In this document: positions 16,046 through 25,319 of the stretch, in pieces | Layout of the letters: each line of letters opens with the position of its first letter | Position numbering within the stretch: the first letter of the stretch is position 1 | Translations under genes and position numbers: made by a program | The notes under the pieces: generated by a model | Told to the model about the DNA's origin: nothing | The model's database searches: none | Seen by the model: only the letters and a program-made list of their open reading frames with translations | Source: Ignavibacteria bacterium | GTDB lineage: Bacteria; Bacteroidota; Ignavibacteria; Ignavibacteriales; Melioribacteraceae | NCBI GenBank assembly: GCA_012719345.1 | Contig: JAAYAN010000136.1 | Location: 1-45,409, forward strand | Length of the DNA stretch: 45,409 nt | Direction: 5' to 3'

Positions 16046-16278
16046 CAGGTTATTCCTATTAAAAGTATTTTCGTAAAAACAAATATAGGGAAAGCAATTA
16101 TCAATTATGAATTACAAATTAAGAGTTATGAATTGAAAAGCTTGGGGCATAAATGAAGACTATGGAAGTTTAACGAATTATTGAAATTTCAGACTTGGAA
16201 GCAGTTATAAATACAAAGCAATTTGATTGAATTTGAATCTGCCCGAAGCGTTATTCTAAGCGAAAATGGAGCCCATAT

Positions 16279-16299
16279 AAAAAGCCCGGCGGGCTTTTT
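16279..16299. terminator. Bidirectional rho-independent terminator hairpin
   Basis: Perfect 9-bp stem: AAAAAGCCC (16279-16287), loop GGC, GGGCTTTTT (16291-16299), with A/T runs on both sides. It is suited to ending transcription of the minus-strand carbonic-anhydrase-like gene whose stop is at 16410. Confidence 0.7.
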
Positions 16300-16378
16300 A
16301 AAAAAGCCGGTGATGATTTTTTAAAACCCGGCGGGCTTTTATGCAAGAGCCGGGCAGCTTTTCATATAAACCCGGCGG
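16300..16378. repeat. Further copies of CCCGGC-type hairpin motif
   Basis: After the first hairpin come GCCGG at 16306, CCCGGCGGGC at 16327-16336, GCCGGGC at 16349-16355 and CCCGGCGG at 16371-16378, each bounded by A- or T-runs. Alternate copies are complementary (CCCGGC with GCCGGG), so several competing hairpins are possible. It looks like a duplicated and decayed terminator or REP-like element. Confidence 0.6.
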
Positions 16379-16409
16379 ATAGTTTAAAAATCATCAAGAA
16401 CAATTGAAA

Positions 16410-16949
16410 TCACTCCTTAACCAAATACAATTTATTGTCTTCAACAAGGTACATCATCGGCACGATTTTAATTTTAGGATAACGTGAGCGAAGTCGTTTT
16501 GCTTCGCTTAATACAAAATCAATTTCGTTTCCAATTTCAAACAAAGGTGAAAACTGGTTGAAATGTTCTTCGGCAAATTCTCGGTTCCAACCGGCTTTTT
16601 CTGTTAATCCATCAATAAATTGTTCTTTTTTTGAATGCAGATTTACCATTCCGCAATGATTATGAGCGAGCAGTGCTATGTGTTTCACTTCGCCTACAGC
16701 AATTGCGTAGGAAACTTTGAATTCGCTGTGCCTCAGATTTGCCCCGCCCGAACGGATGATATACGCGAAGTTTTCGGGAATATGAAGATGTTTCCGGTTA
16801 TCCATACACATCCCTATCAGTAGCTGTGCTTTTTCGTAATTGGAAAAAGCTTTTCCAAGATTGTGATATTCGAGAAGATTTCCAATAGGTGTGTTTTTAT
16901 ATTCTTCCGGTACATCCTGTTGAGTTGAAATAGGAAAAAGTCTGTTCAT
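16410..16949 (-). CDS. Beta-carbonic-anhydrase-like protein
   Basis: 179-aa protein with the zinc-site pattern of beta-carbonic anhydrases: CMDNR (Cys48, Asp50, Arg52; CxDxR dyad) and HNHC (His96, Cys99; HxxC). RSGGANLR and VKHIALLAHNHCGM occupy the expected strand positions. It is shorter than classical enzymes (about 200-220 aa) and resembles small carbonic-anhydrase homologues of uncertain activity, so CO2 hydration is likely but not certain. The start is placed at ATG 16949; an in-frame TTG lies 6 bases upstream. Cytoplasmic, single gene between hairpin-rich DNA and a 60-bp spacer. Confidence 0.8.
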   Translation of the reverse strand: MNRLFPISTQQDVPEEYKNTPIGNLLEYHNLGKAFSNYEKAQLLIGMCMDNRKHLHIPENFAYIIRSGGANLRHSEFKVSYAIAVGEVKHIALLAHNHCGMVNLHSKKEQFIDGLTEKAGWNREFAEEHFNQFSPLFEIGNEIDFVLSEAKRLRSRYPKIKIVPMMYLVEDNKLYLVKE

Positions 16950-17009
16950 AAACAATTTTGCCTGATTTAATTATATGACAATTAATATTAAATCAAATTT
17001 ACTAACGAT

Positions 17010-17594
17010 TTACAATTTTTTAAAGTTCACAGAATAATAAAAGAGACTGCCGGATTCATTATCTTCTTTAAAACCAAAATCGGAAAAAAGTTTTTTAATC
17101 TCTTCCAAACTCATTTTATCAGGATCGCCTGCAGTTTCCGAAATTGAAACAAGTCCCGCGGGTTTAAGAATCCTGTGTATTTCTTTAATATATGTTTGTT
17201 TTTCTTCAATTTCACTAAACACTGTTACCATATAAACAATATCGAAAAAATTGCTTTCAAACGGGAAAGTCTTCCCGTCGGCGATATAATACTCAACATT
17301 TTTTAAACCTTTTTTCTCAATTCTTTTCTTTGCATAATCTAGCATTTCCTTTTGAATATCGAATAAATACAATTTCTCATTTTTTATCTTTTCCGCCACT
17401 TTTATACTGAAATATCCAGGTCCCGAACCGATTTCAAGAACTTTGGTATCGCTTCTAAGATTAAGCAAACTGATAAGTTTTTTGGGCGAAAACACAATAT
17501 TTCTTATTGGTAATAGCAGCGTAAAAGCGTATTTTGCCGGGAAAACACCTTTGCCGGAGAAACTTTTTCTATCAATATTCTTTTCTACATTCAT
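17010..17594 (-). CDS. Class I SAM-dependent methyltransferase
   Basis: 194-aa methyltransferase of the Methyltransf_11/UbiE-like group. Motif I VLEIGSGPGYFS (around residues 51-62) binds SAM. YLFDIQKEMLDYAKKRI holds the acidic residue that contacts the ribose, and the motif near DGKTFPFESNFFDIVYMV is also typical. The substrate is unassigned; such small enzymes act on lipids, quinones or small molecules. ATG at 17594. A perfect 18-bp hairpin separates it from the upstream minus-strand hydrolase gene, so it is probably transcribed independently. Confidence 0.88.
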   Translation of the reverse strand: MNVEKNIDRKSFSGKGVFPAKYAFTLLLPIRNIVFSPKKLISLLNLRSDTKVLEIGSGPGYFSIKVAEKIKNEKLYLFDIQKEMLDYAKKRIEKKGLKNVEYYIADGKTFPFESNFFDIVYMVTVFSEIEEKQTYIKEIHRILKPAGLVSISETAGDPDKMSLEEIKKLFSDFGFKEDNESGSLFYYSVNFKKL

Positions 17595-17620
17595 ATAATT
17601 TTATAACTATTATAAATTAA

Positions 17621-17659
17621 AAATAGAAATCAATAAGTCCAACTTATTGATTTCTATTT
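17621..17659. terminator. Perfect 18-bp AT-rich hairpin
   Basis: AAATAGAAATCAATAAGT (17621-17638), loop CCA, then its exact complement (17642-17659). It lies between the methyltransferase start and the stop of the beta-lactamase-like gene, 32 bases past that stop in the direction of transcription. A terminator is the simplest reading, although the low G+C stem is unusual. Confidence 0.6.
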
Positions 17660-17691
17660 AACTTTCTTAATTATGCTGATAAAGCGGGTTT

Positions 17692-19017
17692 TTATTGTTC
17701 TTCTTTTGTAAAGTTATATGTTCCGCCGCCTTGTTTTAAGATCATTTTTTTATCATTTGGAATAAACTCTATCTCAATTCCTGCAATATCATATTTAAAC
17801 TTATCTTTTTCAAAAGGTTCAAGAAGAAATGCAGCTTGACCTGTTGCTTTAGCAAACAATGATTTGTTTTGCTTACTTATCGAAATTTTTAAAGGAATTT
17901 GAGAAGAAGAATAAATTCCCAAATATTTTTCTAAGTCTTCGGGACTTACTTCAAAAGTTGTAAAGACAGGAATATCGTAAGGTTTACTAAATATTGCGCT
18001 AAGTACTGCAATTGATATATTATTGGAAGTGTAATTCGCTCCGTTAGAAACCAAAGCGTAGGAAACTTTATCATCAGGAAAATAACAAAGTACAGAAGAA
18101 AAGCCGTCAATTCCGCCGGTATGGCCAAAAGCGGTTTTATCATAGAATGGAATTTGGAAAAGTCCCATTCCAAAATTATCCTTAATAGTTGTCATTTTAT
18201 CAAGACTTCCCTTTGTAATTATTTTTTCGCTAAACAAAGCTTCGCTGAATTTCACTAAATCGGTGGGAGTTGAGATAATACCTCCTGCTCCTAAAGGGAT
18301 TGAGATATCAGTTTCCGATTCTATTTCCCAGTTACCTGTAAAACTGTACGAATTACATTCGCTATTTTTTGTATTGATTCTTCCGCCTAAAGAAGTATTA
18401 TTTAGTCCTATAGGTTTAGCTATATATTCAAGTATTATTTCGGAATATGGTTTATTAAATGTCTTTTCAAGAATATAAGTAAGCAAGATAAAATTTGAGT
18501 TACTATACTCAGCTTTGCTATCAGGTTCAAAATCGCTTCCTGCTTTTGCAATAATTTCTATCATTTCGTTTTCAGTCTTTGCTTTAGTATTCCAAGTTGA
18601 ATAATCCTTATCTTCTGTAAAATCGTGTATTCCGCTTCTGTGGCTTAGTAATTGATTTATTGTAATTTTATCAGAATTTATAATAGCTGGGAAGTATTTA
18701 TTAATTGTTTGATTCGGAACAATTTTCTCCATTTCAATTGCTAAAAAGACCAAAGCGCTGGTAAACATCTTCGAAATTGAGCCAATACGGTATTTCGAGT
18801 TTTCGCTTGCCTTAATATTATTCTCTGCATCAGCGAAACCAATAGTTTTGGTATAAACAATTTCACCATTTTTAGAAACAGCTATGCTGCCCATAAACTT
18901 ATTGTTCACTTCCAGTGCATCAAAATATTTGTTAAGCTTCTCTGTATCAAAATATTGCTGTGCAAAGCAAACATTTAAGAGTAAAATCTGCAGAATTAAG
19001 ATATTTTTTTTTGTCAT
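17692..19017 (-). CDS. Secreted serine hydrolase, class C beta-lactamase family
   Basis: 441-aa exported protein of the beta-lactamase/AmpC-EstB family (PF00144). A signal peptide (residues 1-19, ending NVCFAQ) is present. Active-site motifs are SISK (Ser80, Lys83), YSN (Tyr171, Asn173) and HTGG replacing the KTG box, all in order. A lipocalin-like C-terminal extension of about 90 residues follows the catalytic domain (from about EVSPEDLEKYLGIY). Members include D-alanyl-D-alanine peptidases and esterases; true beta-lactamase activity is not implied. Single gene with 350 bases of spacer upstream. Confidence 0.88.
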   Translation of the reverse strand: MTKKNILILQILLLNVCFAQQYFDTEKLNKYFDALEVNNKFMGSIAVSKNGEIVYTKTIGFADAENNIKASENSKYRIGSISKMFTSALVFLAIEMEKIVPNQTINKYFPAIINSDKITINQLLSHRSGIHDFTEDKDYSTWNTKAKTENEMIEIIAKAGSDFEPDSKAEYSNSNFILLTYILEKTFNKPYSEIILEYIAKPIGLNNTSLGGRINTKNSECNSYSFTGNWEIESETDISIPLGAGGIISTPTDLVKFSEALFSEKIITKGSLDKMTTIKDNFGMGLFQIPFYDKTAFGHTGGIDGFSSVLCYFPDDKVSYALVSNGANYTSNNISIAVLSAIFSKPYDIPVFTTFEVSPEDLEKYLGIYSSSQIPLKISISKQNKSLFAKATGQAAFLLEPFEKDKFKYDIAGIEIEFIPNDKKMILKQGGGTYNFTKEEQ

Positions 19018-19367
19018 TTTTCTTCCTTTATATTTAATGAATTTAAGTTGTTTTATTAAAATTGCATTTAAGATTTAAAAGTATTTTTTAGAAACTTAGA
19101 TTTCGTTTTAACCTTAGAAATATTGTTTTTCCAATTCTCACAGATTCCTTAAACAATTAACTGGTTAAAAACATCGTTTACAATAAAAAACAAAACAAAC
19201 GATTTTTAATTTAAAAGCATTTTTCTTCATAAATATTTCCAGATTTTTTATGAACTTTTGACATAAAAAATAACGGGCAGGTTACAATAAATCGTTCTAA
19301 AAGATAAATATTTTTATAAAGGGAAGGTATATACCTAAAGATTTAATAGGATGGATTAAATGTAGTT
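19018..19367. other. AT-rich intergenic region
   Basis: 350 bases between two minus-strand genes. It presumably contains the promoter of the serine hydrolase and the end of the DUF1287 transcript. No convincing hairpin terminator, RNA gene or open frame was found. Confidence 0.4.
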
Positions 19368-19952
19368 TTATTTTCCATACCTGAAATGCCCTGTAATTTC
19401 AAAATCGAAAAGGCAGTCCTCAAGAACCTGACCTGCCCCTATGTTGTGAACAATAAGGTATCTTTTCCCATCGGCAGATTTTTTATTTACAACAATTCCT
19501 ATATGCGGAACATTGCTGCTTAAATTCCAGCATACCAAATCACCCGGAAGATAATCTTTGGGGTTACTCGTAATTATTTTCACTTCTCCGAATCTTTTGA
19601 AAAAAACCATCATATTGGGAACGCGGCGATGGTCGATGTTTTTATCAGGTTTTTTCAAACCCCATATTTTAGGATAAAGATTAAAATATGATTTCATATC
19701 CTCGTGGATTTCTTTTTGTAAATCGATGCCGAGTTTACGGTAAGCGCGTATAACAACATCTGTACAAACGCCTTTATCTGCCGGAATATCTCCGTTAGGA
19801 TAGAAAATTGAAAAATACCGCGGATCGTATGTAACATTCTGTTTTGTAAGTTCTATTGCTGCTTCGGAAAGACGGCTGAAAAAATCGTCGATCGGATTAA
19901 AAACTCTTAGAAATAATATTGTACCCAGCAGTAATATTTTAGATAAAGCCAT
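19368..19952 (-). CDS. DUF1287 protein, predicted NlpC/P60-like cysteine hydrolase
   Basis: 194-aa exported or membrane-anchored protein with an N-terminal hydrophobic segment (residues 4-17). The DUF1287 signature is clear: ADKGVCTDVVIRAYRKLGID (Cys63), the WGLKKPDKNIDHRRVPNM motif, GDLVCW and NVPHIGIV. The conserved Cys and His suggest a papain-like/NlpC-P60-type hydrolase acting on peptidoglycan or a related amide; the activity is inferred from fold prediction known for the family. It starts 5 bases after the MBOAT stop, so it is the last gene of the acylation run. Confidence 0.85.
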   Translation of the reverse strand: MALSKILLLGTILFLRVFNPIDDFFSRLSEAAIELTKQNVTYDPRYFSIFYPNGDIPADKGVCTDVVIRAYRKLGIDLQKEIHEDMKSYFNLYPKIWGLKKPDKNIDHRRVPNMMVFFKRFGEVKIITSNPKDYLPGDLVCWNLSSNVPHIGIVVNKKSADGKRYLIVHNIGAGQVLEDCLFDFEITGHFRYGK

Positions 19953-19957
19953 AGTTC

Positions 19958-21442
19958 TTAAAACTGAAAATAAATGAACGGCTGAATATCTGCAGATTTA
20001 AATTGAATTACAAGCCAAATAACAATTGTAAGAATCAGCGACAATGTAAAAAGATTTACTTTACTGAATAACGTGGATATCTTGTTTTCAATTTTTTCGG
20101 GAGTGAAATGAAAAAACAAACCGATCACCATAAGTATTAAAACTGTTGTATATCCTTCAGCAAATTGACTTAAAACTTCGGGATGGAAATAATTAAATAT
20201 TTGATCAAGCACTTCTATTGCTGTTGAGAAAGACTCAGCACGGAAAAAAATCCAGCAAAAACTTACAAGGTGAAATGTAATTATTATCCCGGCAAGGCGT
20301 AACATTTTATTGCCTGCAATTTTTTCGGGGATATTAAAATACTTTTCAATTACAAGAAACAATCCGTGTATTCCGCCCCAAAAAACAAACTTCCACGACG
20401 CCCCGTGCCAAAGTCCGCCAAGCAGCATTGTAACCATAAGATTAAAATATCTTTTAATTTTACTGCAGCGGTTGCCCCCTAGCGAAATGTATAAATAATC
20501 GCGCAGCCATGTAGAAAGCGAAATATGCCAGCGCCTCCAGAACTCGGTTATGGAAGCCGCTTTGTACGGTGCATTAAAATTATCTGTAAGCCGGAATCCC
20601 ATAAGCATTGCCAACCCAATTGCCATATCCGAATAACCCGAAAAATCGCAAAATATCTGAAGCGCGTAGCCATAAACAGCAAAAAGATTTTCGAGTCCCG
20701 TATACCTTGCGGGCAGTTCAAAAATACGGTCAACAAAATTTACGCTGATGTAATCTGCAATTATTGCTTTTTTAATTAATCCGAGAATAATAAGATAAAA
20801 AGCTTTCCCTATATCCTGCCGTATAAGTTTTTTTTCTGACGGTATCTGAGGAAGAAAATCGGCTGCTCGTACTATCGGTCCTGCAACAAGCTGTGGGAAA
20901 AAGGAAACATAAAACAGAAAATCAATAAACTTTTCTTCCGGTTTCAGATGATTCCGGTAAATATCAATAGTATAACTCATAGACTGAAATGTGAAGAATG
21001 AAATTCCTACCGGAAGGAAAAGATCGAGTGCGTTTATTTGCGAACCCGAAATTGTATTAATCTGCTCAATAAAAAAGTTTGTGTATTTAAAGTAGCCGAG
21101 GATGGAAAGATTTGCAGTTAAACTTAAAATGAGAAGCAGCTTTCTTTTAATTGCCGAAGAAGAAACAGTAATATATCTTCCGGCATAAAAGTCTATCATT
21201 GCGCTAATTATCATAAGATAAAGATAAATGCCGCTGGACTTGTAATAAAAAAACAGCGAAAAACAAAGCAGATAAAAAGTACGCGCTTTTTTGTTACCGA
21301 CAAGAAATTGGTAAAATAAAAGACAAACCAAAAAGAAAAAAAGGAAAAAACCGCTGTTAAATATTAAAGGTTCAAAAGGATTATACGAAAGAACAGCTTT
21401 CCATTTTTCTAAAGAAAATAATTCACTTGGTATATTCAGCAT
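19958..21442 (-). CDS. MBOAT family O-acyltransferase (AlgI/PatA/DltB-like)
   Basis: 494-aa multi-pass membrane protein that should move an acyl (usually acetyl) group across the inner membrane to a glycan. Around ten hydrophobic segments are visible. SLGGNRCSKIKRYFNLMVTMLLGGLWHGASWKFVFWGGIHG contains the invariant MBOAT histidine (WHG). DFSGYSDMAIG and NFNAPYKAASITEFWRRWHISLS are the other family blocks. ATG 21442 is chosen; the longer frame would begin with TTG 24 bases upstream. It overlaps the SGNH gene by 20 bases, which implies translational coupling. Its SGNH partner argues for extracytoplasmic polymer O-acetylation. Confidence 0.92.
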   Translation of the reverse strand: MLNIPSELFSLEKWKAVLSYNPFEPLIFNSGFFLFFFLVCLLFYQFLVGNKKARTFYLLCFSLFFYYKSSGIYLYLMIISAMIDFYAGRYITVSSSAIKRKLLLILSLTANLSILGYFKYTNFFIEQINTISGSQINALDLFLPVGISFFTFQSMSYTIDIYRNHLKPEEKFIDFLFYVSFFPQLVAGPIVRAADFLPQIPSEKKLIRQDIGKAFYLIILGLIKKAIIADYISVNFVDRIFELPARYTGLENLFAVYGYALQIFCDFSGYSDMAIGLAMLMGFRLTDNFNAPYKAASITEFWRRWHISLSTWLRDYLYISLGGNRCSKIKRYFNLMVTMLLGGLWHGASWKFVFWGGIHGLFLVIEKYFNIPEKIAGNKMLRLAGIIITFHLVSFCWIFFRAESFSTAIEVLDQIFNYFHPEVLSQFAEGYTTVLILMVIGLFFHFTPEKIENKISTLFSKVNLFTLSLILTIVIWLVIQFKSADIQPFIYFQF

Positions 21443-22817
21443 ATTTTTCAATAAGGGTTTTAGCAAACATCTCGCCTATTTTATCGGCGCCGGTTTTATT
21501 AAAGTGTGTAAAATCGCTGTGCGCATAAGCCGGTTTGTTTTTAACCCATTTTACCATCGAATTTTGTCCGCCCATTGCTTCAAATGTATTCCAGAAAGCG
21601 ATATTTGTTTCCTTTGATATTTCTTTCTGCATATCAATCAAATCCTTAATTACAGGATCTGTTACAAATGCACTGCCTTTTTTTGCACTTTTATCGCTTA
21701 TACCCATCATAATTATGCTTGTTTCGGGGAATGATTTTTTTAACAATTTTATTCCTTCGGAAAACTTTTTCTTAAAATCACTGTAATCCGATTTTTTCAT
21801 TGCAACTGCATTAAGTCCGAATTGAAGAACAATAAGCTTGTAGTTCTGTAATTTATTCAATTCTTTCAAACTATTTTCCGAAAGCTCCGAAAGAGCTGCT
21901 CCGGTGTTTCCGCGATATGGATAATTGTCAATAATAATTCCGGAATTCGATTCTAAAGAAATTCCTGTAACCGTAAGCGACTCGGATGGCTTAAATTTAA
22001 ATTCGGCTTTAACAGCGCTTTTATCCAGATTTTTAACAGCCTCGGTAATTCCGGAAGCTTCTGTCAGATTTATATCTTCTTTATTTTTATCATTAATTGT
22101 AATTGTTACTTTCGATTTTCCGCTTCCGCTGAATAATATTTTTGCAACACTGAATTCGCTGCTGCTTTTATAATCTTTACGCAGCTCATAACTTACACTG
22201 CTTCCTTCAGCAGGAATAAAAACTTCGCCGTTAAGACTGTAAACGTATTTTTTGCTTTTCTTGCCGAATAAAGAATATGTCTGCCAATCATCCGAAAATT
22301 TATGATTGCTGGTTAAACGGAACTTTGTATCCATTGAGGTAACAGACATAAATCCTACACCCTTGCCACCGAATTTTTGCTGAAGTATTCTGCGAAATTC
22401 GGCTGTAATGTAATCACCTTCTATTATAGAATCACCTATATGTGCAATCCGAACACCAGATGAACCTGAATTTTTAAGTGCATCCAAAAAGTATTTCAGC
22501 TGCTCAGTATTCCCTTCTATTTTAACCTGCCTTACAAGTCCGTTAATATTTTGATAAGTGATATAATTCTTATTTAGATCAACCTCAGGCATTATTCCTG
22601 CTTTTAAAATAACGGGATTTTCCGCATTATCGGGATTAACAATCCTATTGCTCTCAGTTTCAGCATCAGGAAAATCTGAAAAAAGATTAAATTCTTTAAT
22701 ACTCATTCCAAACACTTCGGCATCTTCCGGAATATTTGAAATTGAGAAAAGCATTAAAACTGTAAGTAAAATTACATAAAGCGGAAATCTGTATGTCCGG
22801 GAGTTTTCGTTCAGCAT
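21423..22817 (-). CDS. Membrane-anchored SGNH/GDSL hydrolase-like acyltransferase
   Basis: 464-aa protein with one N-terminal membrane anchor (residues about 11-27) and an extracytoplasmic SGNH domain. Block I is IAHIGDSIIEGDY (Ser130) and the catalytic block V is HSDFTHFN (Asp435, His438). The inserted region 165-270 is beta-rich and may be a carbohydrate-binding module. In PatA/PatB, DltB/DltD and AlgI/AlgJ systems, an MBOAT protein hands the acyl group to such an SGNH protein; the direct overlap with the MBOAT gene suggests the same division of labour. It overlaps the upstream coiled-coil gene by one base (TAATG). Confidence 0.87.
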   Translation of the reverse strand: MLNENSRTYRFPLYVILLTVLMLFSISNIPEDAEVFGMSIKEFNLFSDFPDAETESNRIVNPDNAENPVILKAGIMPEVDLNKNYITYQNINGLVRQVKIEGNTEQLKYFLDALKNSGSSGVRIAHIGDSIIEGDYITAEFRRILQQKFGGKGVGFMSVTSMDTKFRLTSNHKFSDDWQTYSLFGKKSKKYVYSLNGEVFIPAEGSSVSYELRKDYKSSSEFSVAKILFSGSGKSKVTITINDKNKEDINLTEASGITEAVKNLDKSAVKAEFKFKPSESLTVTGISLESNSGIIIDNYPYRGNTGAALSELSENSLKELNKLQNYKLIVLQFGLNAVAMKKSDYSDFKKKFSEGIKLLKKSFPETSIIMMGISDKSAKKGSAFVTDPVIKDLIDMQKEISKETNIAFWNTFEAMGGQNSMVKWVKNKPAYAHSDFTHFNKTGADKIGEMFAKTLIEKYAEYTK

Positions 22818-25168
22818 TATTTCGATTCCTTTTCGCTCTTCTTATTTTTTGTCTGTATTGTTTTTTCACTTGAAAGCAATTGCGAAACTTTCAGCTGCAG
22901 ACTTTCTTTCTGCATTTCGTAGTTGGCAGTTTCGCTTTTCAATTCTTTCAACCGTTTTTCCGATTTTTTTATCTCTGTGCGTAAAGAATCCAATGTCGAC
23001 TCCATTTCCCTAATTTCCTTTCCGATGGTATTTCTGTTTTCTTCCGCATCATGATATGTCATTTTAATCTTTTCCGAAATTTGCTTTAATTCCGATTCAA
23101 ATACACCTTTTTTATTTTCAAGTTGATCAGCATCACTTTTCAAATCAGCAAGTATTTTACGGGCTTTTATTTCTTTTTCTCCCAGTTTGTCAATTTCGAT
23201 ATTTATATCTTCTTTCTCTTTTTTGAGATCAATTATTGCTCTTTCGGTATTGTAAATCTCTTTATTCATTAAATTCAACTGTCCGGCAAGATGACTCACA
23301 TTCGAATTCAGCTCGTTCAGTTTCTGCTGATTTTCTTCATAATTGCCGCGGCTTTCGTTTAATTTTTCTTCCAACATCTTAATTTCATTTGTCTTGCCCG
23401 ATATCAGCTCGTTCAAATTATTAACCTGCCCCGATATGCTTGACTCAAGATTTTTAACTAAATCTTCAAGCTCCGATTTTCGTTTTTCCAGTTTTTCAGC
23501 ATCTTCAGATAAAAAATTTATTCTGGCAGAAATATCGTTTTCACTTATGTTTTTAGCTCCGCTTACCTGAAATTCATTTAGGTCGTTTTCAATCTTTGCT
23601 TTTTCGTTTTTTAAAGATTCAATTTCAAGCTTGTTACTTTCATTTTCCTTTCTGCTGAAAACCAAATCTGCTTCAATTTCCGATTTTTCGTTCCTTAGAT
23701 TAAATATTTCTTCAAGCAGAAGTTCTTTTTTATTTGTCAGCTCTGCAAACTGCGAATCCTTTTCGCCTATTTGAGATATCAGAGCAGCAATTTCTTTTTC
23801 GATGTTGCTTTTAATATCTTCATTTACTGTAATTTTTTCCGAAAGTCTTTTAATTTCATCGGACTTTCTGTTTTCTTCATTTTTAAGATTTTCTATCCTA
23901 TCATTAAGATTTTTTTCTTCTTCTTTAAGTCTCTCAATTATTTTATCTAAACCTTTCGTTTCACCGGAAAATACAGTAGAATTTTCTTTTTGGAATTTAA
24001 TTTTTTCTTCCAATTCGTTCAAAATTTCTTTTTTCTTATCAATTTCAAGATCTAATTTATTCTCTTCCTGCCGTAATTCTGCAAGCGATATTTCAAGTTC
24101 TGTTACACTTTCCTCAAGAAAATCTTTCTTTTCCTTTAGCCCTTCGTCAAGTATATCAGAATTCACTTTACCAAATTCAATAGTTTCGGTTAAATTTTCA
24201 ATTTCGCTCTGCAATCCGGTTTTCTTTTCGCTTAATTCACTTATTTCTTTTGCAAGTTCTTCACTTTCAGTCTTAAGATTTTCGATTTTTTCTTCTTCTT
24301 GAATTATACTTTCGCGGAGATTTTCTAATTCGTTTGATAAAGATTCTTTTTCTTTACTTTCAATTTTAAATTCATCCATTTCATCAAAAGTAATGGATTT
24401 CGAAATTTTTTCATTGTTCAAGTTTTCCATTTCTTTTTTAAGTTTTTCAACACGCTCAACCAAGTCGGCTTCCTGATTTTTTAATTCATCTATCCTGATG
24501 TTTGCTTCTTCAATCTGCAGTTGAAGTCCGCTTGCAGTACTTTCAGTTTCTAAAGTCTGCTGAAAATTTAAATTCTCTATCTGTCTGTTCAAATCCTCAA
24601 TTGTATTTTTCAAAGAGCTGTTTTCTTCCAAAAGCTCAGCTTCTTTTATTTGCAGGTTTTCAAAAGAACCTTTTTTCTCTTCAATATCTTTTTTTAATTC
24701 TTCGATTTGACTGTTTATTTCGTTTTGTTCGTATTCATTTTTAGCAGCCAATTTTGCTTCTGCTTCTTTAATTTGCTTATTTAACGAGCCGAACAAAATT
24801 CTTAATCGGCTGACTTCTTCGGCAAGATTTTTTTGTTCTTCTCTTTGTCCTGCAAGTTTTTGCTCAATATCGTCCGATTCTTCTATTAGTCCGTTATTAC
24901 TGTAACTGGAATTTTCATCATGGTTTATCTGGCTGATATTATCCAACCCTGAAAACAATTTTTGTTTTTCTTCCTGAGCATTTTTTATCTCAAGTTTTAA
25001 TTCTTTTTCTTCACGGGATAACTGAGCAATTTCTTTGCGGAGTTCAGTTAGTTTTGTTTCGAAATTCTCAACCGATTTTAATCTATTTATTTCATTTTTA
25101 AGTTCTTCGTTTTCCTGCTGAAGAATTTCAAATTCTTTTCCTGGTTTCGACCTTGAAAGAAGTCCCAT
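22817..25168 (-). CDS. Long coiled-coil protein, unknown
   Basis: 783-aa protein composed almost entirely of heptad-patterned Glu/Lys/Leu/Asn-rich helix from about residue 12 to 775 (for example EFEILQQENEELKNEINRL). There are a few short breaks, near the SSYSNNG stretch (about 88-95) and VFSGETKG (about 408). It lacks Walker motifs, so it is not an SMC/Rad50 ATPase, and it has no signal peptide or membrane segment. The N-terminus MGLLSRSKPGK is short and basic and could contact membrane or a partner. Translational coupling (TAATG) to the SGNH and MBOAT genes suggests a cytoplasmic scaffold for that envelope system; this is inference. Confidence 0.75.
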   Translation of the reverse strand: MGLLSRSKPGKEFEILQQENEELKNEINRLKSVENFETKLTELRKEIAQLSREEKELKLEIKNAQEEKQKLFSGLDNISQINHDENSSYSNNGLIEESDDIEQKLAGQREEQKNLAEEVSRLRILFGSLNKQIKEAEAKLAAKNEYEQNEINSQIEELKKDIEEKKGSFENLQIKEAELLEENSSLKNTIEDLNRQIENLNFQQTLETESTASGLQLQIEEANIRIDELKNQEADLVERVEKLKKEMENLNNEKISKSITFDEMDEFKIESKEKESLSNELENLRESIIQEEEKIENLKTESEELAKEISELSEKKTGLQSEIENLTETIEFGKVNSDILDEGLKEKKDFLEESVTELEISLAELRQEENKLDLEIDKKKEILNELEEKIKFQKENSTVFSGETKGLDKIIERLKEEEKNLNDRIENLKNEENRKSDEIKRLSEKITVNEDIKSNIEKEIAALISQIGEKDSQFAELTNKKELLLEEIFNLRNEKSEIEADLVFSRKENESNKLEIESLKNEKAKIENDLNEFQVSGAKNISENDISARINFLSEDAEKLEKRKSELEDLVKNLESSISGQVNNLNELISGKTNEIKMLEEKLNESRGNYEENQQKLNELNSNVSHLAGQLNLMNKEIYNTERAIIDLKKEKEDINIEIDKLGEKEIKARKILADLKSDADQLENKKGVFESELKQISEKIKMTYHDAEENRNTIGKEIREMESTLDSLRTEIKKSEKRLKELKSETANYEMQKESLQLKVSQLLSSEKTIQTKNKKSEKESK

Positions 25169-25319
25169 TTTCCAACACTCCTATATTTTTTTATAATCTT
25201 GCTTAATATAAAAAATTATAATTATATTCGTATATTTTTTTGGAGTTTAAAATAGAAAATTTTTAAATATTAACTATTTATTTCTTTTAGAAAGCGTAAA
25301 ACGGAGATTTTGTATAAAA

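Larger units (their letters stand above)
16046..16409. other. Intergenic region with GC-rich hairpin cluster
   Basis: The left part (16085-16140) is AT-rich with loosely repeated words of the type ATCAATTATGAATT. The right part (16279-16378) holds a cluster of GC-rich palindromes, described separately. No open frame with coding character was found. Confidence 0.6.

Noticed and set aside
19258-19288. Plus-strand TTGACA...TACAAT promoter-like pair
   Set aside because: The spacer is 19 bases and no plus-strand gene follows for many kilobases; chance match in AT-rich DNA.
23802-24302. Serine/phenylalanine-rich open frame antisense to the coiled-coil gene
   Set aside because: This composition is the expected complement of a Glu/Lys-rich coiled coil; no independent coding support.
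22817-25168. SMC/Rad50-type ATPase
   Set aside because: Long coiled coil only; no Walker A, Walker B or signature motif at either end.
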